NCBI GenBank assembly: GCA_036505485.1
Contig: DASXTK010000297.1
Location: forward strand, 1-12,227
From: DASXTK01 sp036505485
GTDB taxonomy: Bacteria > Actinomycetota > Acidimicrobiia > Acidimicrobiales > VFJN01
Length of the DNA: 12,227 bases
Direction: 5' to 3'
Below, piece by piece: positions 7,911-12,227 of this stretch. The first letter of the stretch is position 1, and every line of letters starts with the position of its first letter. Under the pieces are notes generated by a model that searched no databases, was not told the DNA's origin, and was given only the letters and a program-made list of their open reading frames with translations. The position numbers and the translations under genes are program-made.

Positions 7911-8076
7911 CCTTGACCGCCCACCGCTGGTGGCTGCTCGTCTGGCGAGGCAATGGTGCCCACCATCGGGAGGCTGAGGCGATAGTGCCCGTATGCGGGC
8001 ACTATCGCCTCAGGCTCGACATCGTGGGCACCATTGCCTCGGGGATCCACCGCGAGACCACCGAGGGCGGTCAAGG
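7911..8076. repeat. 166-base nested palindrome with TATG centre
   Basis: The two arms (7911-7991 and 7996-8076) are the same length and mirror each other around the 4-base loop TATG (7992-7995). From the centre outward there is a perfect 18-bp stem (7974-7991 with 7996-8013). A 10-base stretch (7964-7973 with 8014-8023) with 5 mismatches follows, then a second perfect 18-bp stem (7946-7963 with 8024-8041). A 23-base stretch is largely unpaired, and the outer stem is a perfect 12 bp (7911-7922 with 8065-8076). The 46-base inner arms match at 41 positions. It could act as a bidirectional terminator, an RNA hairpin, a protein-binding cruciform or a REP/MITE-like element. The sequence alone does not decide. 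Confidence 0.9.
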
Positions 8077-8162
8077 GTCAGTTCTGGAGCACGGAGCGAA
8101 GCGACCGGGGTCCAGGGCTGCGCCCTTGACTGCCCGGGCAGGTGCCACGAACACAATGGCCG

Positions 8163-8187
8163 AGGCCAGCCCCTCTGGGGCTGGCCT
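8163..8187 (-). terminator. Hairpin after the lytic transglycosylase gene, possible factor-independent terminator
   Basis: An 11-bp perfect GC-rich stem (aggccagcccc at 8163-8173 with ggggctggcct at 8177-8187) closes on a 3-base loop. It begins 28 bases past the stop of the minus-strand gene ending at 8216, the normal place for a terminator. No T-run follows on the minus strand, so it would have to work as a U-less terminator, a type proposed for high-GC actinobacteria. It lies 388 bases past the plus-strand GT4 stop, so its main service is probably to the minus strand. Confidence 0.6.
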
Positions 8188-8215
8188 ACGAGCCGCGTTT
8201 CCTGCTGGGGCCGGA

Positions 8216-9538
8216 TCAGGGTTCCGGCGCCTCGCAGGTGGGGGCGGGCGGATCCTCCTCGACGACCGTGGTGGGCGGCGTCGTCGTCGGCACCGTCGTA
8301 GTCGTGGTGGACGGGACCGTGGTCGACGTCGTGGTGGGAGCATCCGGCTCGGGTTCTGGGACCGGTGGGCAGGGCGGGACTGTGGTCGGTGGGGTGGTGG
8401 TTGTGGGGGTGCCGGGGGGTGTGGGAGCGGGCGGGAGCTCGGCTGGGGGTAGTTCGTTCATCCCTTGGGGCCAGCCCACGCTGACCGGGACCGCGGGTGG
8501 AGCGGGCAGGGTTGGGACCTCGGCCGGCGGGGGTGGCACCACAGCGGGTTCCGGTGCGGGTTCCGGTGCGGGCTCCGGCTCCGGCTCGGGGGCAGGCTCC
8601 GGCTCGTCGAAGGAGATCTCCGGGCCCAGGGTTCCGGCTTCGGGGTCGAAGGTGACGTCGGAGGACGGGAGAGCCTCGCCGCCGTTCTCCTCGTACATCT
8701 CGGCCAGCGCCAGCACCGTGCGGACGTACTCGTCGGAGTGGTTGTAGCGGTAGACCGCCGCGGCCCGGGCGTCCGGGTCGCTGAACAGGTCACCGTCGCC
8801 GGCGCACAAGTACACCCCGGCGCCGACGGCCGCGTCGTAGATGTTGTCGGGGTCCTTCTGGGCGTCGCCATTGCCGTCGGAGGCCACCGAGGGCCAGGTC
8901 GAGGGGATGAACTGCAGGGGACCGACCGCTCGGTCGTAGACGGTGTCGTCGTCCAGCGCCCCGTTGTCGGTGTCCCGGATGAGCCCCACCCCCGGCGATC
9001 CGTCGAGCGGCACGCCGCGGATGGGCTTGCTGGGGTAGCCGTCATCGAGCAGCTGGGCCCCGCCGAACTGGCCGTGGTTGGACTCGACCCGCCCGATGGC
9101 CGCCACCAGCGACCACGGCACCCCGCAGTCGGGGTCGTCGAAGAACAGGGTGTCCTCGGCGTTGTAGTAGGCGTCGAGGGCTACCTCCGGGATGCCGTTC
9201 ACCCCGAGCGCCCCGGCGATCGGCTCCAGCGAGTCGTCCACGAGGTCGACGCCATCGGTGTACACGGGCTCGATGGCCATGGCCCGCTCCCAGTTCTCCT
9301 GGACGAACTCGGCGTCCTCGGGGTCGAGGACGGACGCGCCCCAGTCGTCCGAGGCGCCGGCCGAATCGGCGGAGTCGTCGTCGCCCATCATCTGGCCGGC
9401 AGCAACGGCTCCGGGAACGCCCACCAAGGCCACAACGGCCAAAGCAGGAACGATCCGCCGGCGCAGCCTCTCGAGGATCGCACGGTCCGCGGACTTCTCT
9501 CGGGCCCGCAACGTCACTTCTACTCGTCCGACACGCAT
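8216..9538 (-). CDS. Secreted or membrane-anchored lytic transglycosylase (MltB/SLT-like) with Pro/Glu/Thr-rich tail
   Basis: This 440-residue protein is predicted to cleave the MurNAc-GlcNAc bond of peptidoglycan outside the membrane. After a basic N terminus (ERLRRR), residues about 29-47 form a hydrophobic segment ending in GAVAAG, which could be a signal peptide cleaved near A46/A47 or an anchor. The catalytic domain spans about 115-285. E152, in PWSLVAAIGRVESNHG, is the expected catalytic acid, and AVGPLQFIPSTW (204-215) is the family's second motif. C139 and C245 could form a disulfide. Residues 312-332 are Pro-Glu repeats and 376-424 a Thr/Pro-rich stretch, resembling cell-wall-spanning tails. 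The start is uncertain: ATG 9538 avoids overlap with the upstream gene but has no good ribosome site; GTG 9544 and GTG 9517 are alternatives. It lies 55 bases after the deacetylase gene and probably shares its operon. Confidence 0.85.
   Translation of the reverse strand: MRVGRVEVTLRAREKSADRAILERLRRRIVPALAVVALVGVPGAVAAGQMMGDDDSADSAGASDDWGASVLDPEDAEFVQENWERAMAIEPVYTDGVDLVDDSLEPIAGALGVNGIPEVALDAYYNAEDTLFFDDPDCGVPWSLVAAIGRVESNHGQFGGAQLLDDGYPSKPIRGVPLDGSPGVGLIRDTDNGALDDDTVYDRAVGPLQFIPSTWPSVASDGNGDAQKDPDNIYDAAVGAGVYLCAGDGDLFSDPDARAAAVYRYNHSDEYVRTVLALAEMYEENGGEALPSSDVTFDPEAGTLGPEISFDEPEPAPEPEPEPAPEPAPEPAVVPPPPAEVPTLPAPPAVPVSVGWPQGMNELPPAELPPAPTPPGTPTTTTPPTTVPPCPPVPEPEPDAPTTTSTTVPSTTTTTVPTTTPPTTVVEEDPPAPTCEAPEP
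8267..8605 (-). repeat. Low-complexity coding repeats (Pro-Glu and Thr-Pro)
   Basis: Inside the transglycosylase tail, 8543-8605 encodes alternating Pro/Glu/Ala (PEPAPEPEPEPAPEP pattern) from short GGTTCCGGTGC and GGCTCCGGCTC units on the plus strand. Bases 8267-8413 encode a Thr/Pro/Val-rich stretch. Such tracts change length easily by slippage and could differ between strains. Confidence 0.85.
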
Positions 9539-9593
9539 GGCCACTGTTCGGTGACCGCACGCCGGGCGGATGAAGGAAAAGAGCCGGGGGGAA

Positions 9594-10445
9594 CTAGCCC
9601 TCGGCGTTGCGGTAGCGGACCCGGTTGGCCTGGCGGCGGAAGGTGTCCTCGAGTGCCATGCCACCCAGCGCCTTGCGGCGGAAGAACGTCGTACCGTCGC
9701 TGACCTGGATCGGGGTCCGGCTCAGCCGGTGCAGGTCGGTGCGGCCGAAGGCGTTGGGGCGATTGCCGGCCAGAGCGGCGGAATGGAACCGCGATCGCAC
9801 CAGATCTTCGACCTCCGCCCGCTCCGGCGGAACCGCCTTGGGATAGGCGAAGTGCTCGGCCGGGACTCCCAGCTTGTCCTCGATCAGCTGCTTGGACCGG
9901 TCCAGCTCGTCCGCTACAGCATCGGGGGCGAGCCGGTCGAGCAGGGCGTGGCTGTGGGTGTGCGACCCCACGGTGACCAGTCCGGAACCCACCATCTCCT
10001 GGGCCCCGGCCCACGACAACGGGACCCCGTCGGCCGGCCACGGGATCTGCTCGTCGATGTGCCGGGTGGCCAGGTACACCGTGGCCGGGATCTCATGGCG
10101 GGCCAGGATGGGCAGGGCAACGTCGGCCAGATCGGCGGTGCCGTCGTCGAAGGTCACCACCACCGGGTTGTCGGCCGGAGCCAACGACAAGTCGGACGGG
10201 TCCGACGCCTCGGGGGACTCCAACAGATCCACCGCGTCGTCCAGGCTGATCACCCGACCGGTGTCGGACAACCAGGCCATCTGACGGTCGAACTCGTCGG
10301 CCGGCAGGTCGATCTCGCTCACGGCGCCGCCGCCGACCCGGTGATAGATCAGGACGACCACCCCACGGCTCGCGGGCCGGACGCGATCGCCCAGCGCAGC
10401 CGCCGTCTTCAGCGCTCGCAACGCCGCTCTCCGTCCGTCCACCAC
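9594..10445 (-). CDS. Polysaccharide deacetylase (NodB homology domain)
   Basis: This 283-residue protein is predicted to remove acetyl groups from N-acetylated sugars of a polysaccharide or glycolipid. The family motifs are present: VLIYHRV (31-37), TFDDG (98-102, with D100 as likely base and D101 as metal ligand), and GSHTHSH (160-166, metal ligands H162 and H166). Motif 3 is FAYPKA (199-204), which lacks the glycine commonly seen after the proline-containing turn. No signal peptide or membrane segment is visible at the N terminus, so it may act in the cytoplasm on a lipid-linked glycan, or leave by another route. The start is GTG 10445, immediately followed by a second GTG (10442); no strong ribosome site is seen. 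It begins 18 bases after the deformylase fusion gene stop, which suggests one transcript. The substrate cannot be told from sequence. Confidence 0.88.
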   Translation of the reverse strand: MVDGRRAALRALKTAAALGDRVRPASRGVVVLIYHRVGGGAVSEIDLPADEFDRQMAWLSDTGRVISLDDAVDLLESPEASDPSDLSLAPADNPVVVTFDDGTADLADVALPILARHEIPATVYLATRHIDEQIPWPADGVPLSWAGAQEMVGSGLVTVGSHTHSHALLDRLAPDAVADELDRSKQLIEDKLGVPAEHFAYPKAVPPERAEVEDLVRSRFHSAALAGNRPNAFGRTDLHRLSRTPIQVSDGTTFFRRKALGGMALEDTFRRQANRVRYRNAEG

Positions 10446-10463
10446 AGCCGTACAGCCTAAGGG

Positions 10464-12050
10464 TCAATACCGCCAGGAGGTGCCGGTTCCCCGGTACTGC
10501 TCGACCGGGATCAGCTCCGCGCCGGCCTGCATCCGGTCGGTGTAGAGCAGCCCGTGCAGGTGGTCGATCTCGTGGGCGACCAGCCGGGCCACGCTGCGCT
10601 CGAACACGGTGATGCGGCGGCGCCCGGTCGCATCCTGGTGCTCGACATGGACGACCAGCGGACGCGGCACCAGTCCCCGGACGTCGAAGAAGCTCAGACA
10701 GCCCTCGTAATGCTCGTCGGTTTCGGGGCTGGCCTCGATGATCCTCGGGTTCAGCAGCTCGATCACCCCGTCGGCGCCGCCGAGACTTCCGCCTCCGTCG
10801 CCATCGTGGACCGGCACGATGATGGCCGCGGCCCGGTCGATGCCGATCTGGGGCGCGGCCACCCCCATCCCCTTGCCGAAGACGTGGACCCAGGTCACCC
10901 GCTCGGCGGCCGATCGCAGCGCGGCGATGACCCGTCGGGCGTCTTCGGCCTCCTCCGGCAACAGGAAGGGGCGGGGAGGACGGCGCAGGGCCGGATCGTC
11001 CCGCTGCAGCACCCCGAGTGCGGCCATCGTTTCGTTGGGCCGTTCCTCGAGCTGCCCACGACGCCCGGTGTGTCCGTCGGAGCGGGAACGCCGTCCCCGG
11101 AAGTCCCATTCCAGGCGGTAGCGGCCGTGCAGCGGCGGATCGTGGGTCGACCAGGAGAACATCTGCCGGCCGTTGACGCAGGATCGGTTGATGGCGGTGG
11201 CGAACGGCATCGACTCCGCGGTCATCGAGGTGTGCAGCCCCCACACCACCGGTTCCAGCTCGCTGGGGAAGTCGAGCCGCACCGACAGCCGCCGGGTCGG
11301 CAGCCGCACCGCCCGCTGGAACCAATGGCCCCAGTGCTCGTCGGCCACGGTGTACTCGTATTCGATCCAGCAGCTCTCGCCGGGGTAGAGCGGGAACCGC
11401 CCCACGTCGTTGGCGAAGATCAGCCAGACCTCCTTGAACGCCTCCCGGTCATGGTGGACCCGCCACTCCATGGGCTCGGCCCGGTTCTCGCCTTGCCAGG
11501 CCCGCAGGTGGATCTCGTCCCAGGTCAGCGGGTGGTCGCTGTAGAGGTCGTTGGACCGCTCGGGGTCGTCGGGATAGCGGTCGACGGAGATGCGGATCAG
11601 GTAGCGGCTGATCGGCTCGGCCCCGCCGTTGATGAGCCGTCGGCGCTGGACCAGACGGTAGGTGCCGGTGTCGTCGTCGTAGCTGAGGGTGGCGTCGTCG
11701 TGGTCGACGACCAGGCTGCCGTGGGGATCGGATCCGTCCGCCGCCGCGTTCATCCCAGACACCGCGGGGCGAGCCCGGGCCGCGGGGCGCGCCGCCATGT
11801 AGTCGTAGAACGCCTGGCGGACCGCTCCGCCGGCTCGCAGCGCGGCCTCGGCGTGCAGCGCGAACTCCCGGGAGGGACGCTCGTGGCCGGACTCGACCTT
11901 GGACACGTAGGACCGGTCGTAGCCCATCTGCTTGGCCAGCGCGGCACGGGACCAGCCACGCACGTCGCGCCACCGTTTGATCTCTGCTGCGAAGACGTTC
12001 CCGTCGGCTGCGACGCTGCCTTCCGACGGGTTACTGCTACCCGTCGCCAC
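10464..12050 (-). CDS. XRE-type helix-turn-helix / unassigned domain / peptide deformylase fusion
   Basis: Three parts are visible; residue numbers count from the alternative ATG at 12089. Residues about 31-95 are an XRE/Cro-type DNA-binding domain (AAEIKRWRDVRGWSRAALA, then YDRSYVSKVESGHERPS). Residues about 125-330 form a middle domain I cannot assign, rich in Trp, Tyr and predicted strands. Residues about 350-541 are a peptide deformylase domain with all three motifs: GMGVAAPQ (407-414), EGCLS (C464) and HEIDH (H506, E507, H510). C464, H506 and H510 would bind the metal, and E507 is catalytic. Deformylase removes the formyl group from new proteins; stand-alone enzymes have about 170-200 residues. 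I recall similar fusions in Streptomyces but cannot verify that here. GTG 12050 is chosen because AGGGGA (12057-12062) sits 6 bases upstream, giving 528 residues; the ATG at 12089 (541 residues) lacks such a site. It heads the minus-strand operon. Confidence 0.88.
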   Translation of the reverse strand: MATGSSNPSEGSVAADGNVFAAEIKRWRDVRGWSRAALAKQMGYDRSYVSKVESGHERPSREFALHAEAALRAGGAVRQAFYDYMAARPAARARPAVSGMNAAADGSDPHGSLVVDHDDATLSYDDDTGTYRLVQRRRLINGGAEPISRYLIRISVDRYPDDPERSNDLYSDHPLTWDEIHLRAWQGENRAEPMEWRVHHDREAFKEVWLIFANDVGRFPLYPGESCWIEYEYTVADEHWGHWFQRAVRLPTRRLSVRLDFPSELEPVVWGLHTSMTAESMPFATAINRSCVNGRQMFSWSTHDPPLHGRYRLEWDFRGRRSRSDGHTGRRGQLEERPNETMAALGVLQRDDPALRRPPRPFLLPEEAEDARRVIAALRSAAERVTWVHVFGKGMGVAAPQIGIDRAAAIIVPVHDGDGGGSLGGADGVIELLNPRIIEASPETDEHYEGCLSFFDVRGLVPRPLVVHVEHQDATGRRRITVFERSVARLVAHEIDHLHGLLYTDRMQAGAELIPVEQYRGTGTSWRY

Positions 12051-12090
12051 TGGCCGTCCCCTGGTTGTCTGCGTCCCCGTCCGGCCCATG

Positions 12091-12118
12091 CGTGAGCGGG
12101 CGTGAACGTTCCGTGAGC
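12091..12118. promoter_or_regulatory. Three CGTGARC heptamers at helical spacing upstream of the HTH-deformylase gene
   Basis: The heptamers cgtgagc (12091-12097), cgtgaac (12101-12107) and cgtgagc (12112-12118) recur at 10- and 11-base intervals, about one DNA turn. An 8-base palindrome gaacgttc (12104-12111) overlaps the middle copy. The block lies 41 bases upstream of the GTG start and could be an operator for the encoded helix-turn-helix protein. A regulatory role is inference. Confidence 0.35.
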
Positions 12119-12138
12119 TTGTCTCAGCCTAGATGCAC

Positions 12139-12179
12139 GGACCCCCGAAGCGCTCTGCTGGGGACCCCCGAGACAGCAG
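12139..12179. repeat. 10-bp direct repeat and CTGCTG/CAGCAG dyad upstream of the HTH-deformylase gene
   Basis: Bases ggacccccga occur at 12139-12148 and again at 12162-12171, 23 bases apart. The second copy sits within an inverted repeat ctgctg (12155-12160) / cagcag (12174-12179). A TAGGCT hexamer on the minus strand (12126-12131) could be a -10 element, but no matching -35 is obvious. The rest of 12119-12227 shows no gene. Confidence 0.35.
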
Positions 12180-12227
12180 GAAAAAGAGTGGCTACGTGTA
12201 CCGGTCGACGTTTCCGAGCAGCCCCGT

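Larger units (their letters stand above)
7775..8215. other. Convergent intergenic region rich in dyad symmetry
   Basis: These 441 bases separate the ends of the plus-strand and minus-strand gene blocks. Short open frames exist on both strands, but none has a ribosome site or recognisable protein, and most run through the palindrome. Contents in order: ccgccggcgg (7775-7784) next to the GT4 stop; a small cggcc-ttc-ggccg hairpin (7891-7903); a tandem ccttga repeat (7905-7916); the large palindrome (7911-8076); a GGAGCGAAGCGACC-like stretch (about 8095-8106); an agggc-tgc-gccct hairpin (8114-8126); tgcccgggca (8131-8140); and the 11-bp hairpin (8163-8187). No T-run terminator is seen for the plus-strand operon. 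Confidence 0.8.

Noticed and set aside
7946..8041. CRISPR-like repeats
   Set aside because: The four 15-mers are in opposite orientations with no variable spacers, so this is a palindrome and not an array.
7856..8452. 198-residue plus-strand frame across the convergent gap
   Set aside because: It runs through the palindrome and into antisense of the transglycosylase tail, ends in Gly/Arg low-complexity sequence, and has no ribosome site.
9539..9664. Longer transglycosylase starting at 9664
   Set aside because: It would overlap the deacetylase gene by 71 bases and add 42 residues without family likeness ahead of the signal segment.
12051..12089. ATG 12089 as the start of the HTH-deformylase gene
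   Set aside because: No ribosome site precedes it, and the 13 added residues lie outside the HTH domain. It remains possible, but GTG 12050 with AGGGGA is better supported.
10554..12095. 513-residue open frame on the plus strand
   Set aside because: It is antisense to the HTH-deformylase gene, which carries three catalytic motifs; the plus-strand translation shows none.

Overview
The window is very GC-rich with dense, often GTG-initiated genes. A single-cytochrome-subunit sdhCAB, Streptomyces-like proteins and Thr/Pro-rich secreted tails point to a member of the Actinomycetota, possibly Acidimicrobiia; that finer placement is a guess. No rRNA, tRNA, CRISPR array, transposase or phage gene is visible.

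Plus strand, 1-7774. The window opens inside a polytopic membrane protein (probably an ABC-2 type exporter permease, 5' end missing). After 89 bases comes a complete sdhC-sdhA-sdhB operon encoding a B-type (menaquinone-linked, di-haem) succinate:quinone oxidoreductase, with all expected haem, FAD and iron-sulfur ligands. After a further 68 bases on the same strand follows a three-gene cassette: a small monotopic phosphoglycosyl transferase (bacterial sugar transferase), a HAD-family hydrolase and a GT4 glycosyltransferase. The cassette genes overlap by 4-base GTGA junctions, so they are very likely co-translated. They probably start a surface glycan on a lipid carrier.

Convergent gap, 7775-8215. 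This 441-base region between the two gene blocks has no convincing gene but is full of dyad symmetry. A 166-base palindrome (7911-8076) has a core of two 18-bp perfect stems around a TATG loop. Its arms carry four related 15-mers, two in each orientation. A separate 11-bp hairpin (8163-8187) lies just past the stop of the minus-strand operon.

Minus strand, 12050 down to 8216. Reading in the direction of transcription, an unusual three-part protein (XRE-type helix-turn-helix, an unassigned middle domain, and a complete peptide deformylase domain) is followed after 18 bases by a NodB-type polysaccharide deacetylase. After another 55 bases comes a secreted MltB-like lytic transglycosylase with a long Pro/Glu/Thr-rich tail. 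The DNA ahead of the fusion gene carries helically spaced CGTGARC repeats and a 10-bp direct repeat that could be operators.

The two features most worth attention are the HTH-deformylase fusion heading an envelope operon and the nested palindrome between the two convergent blocks.
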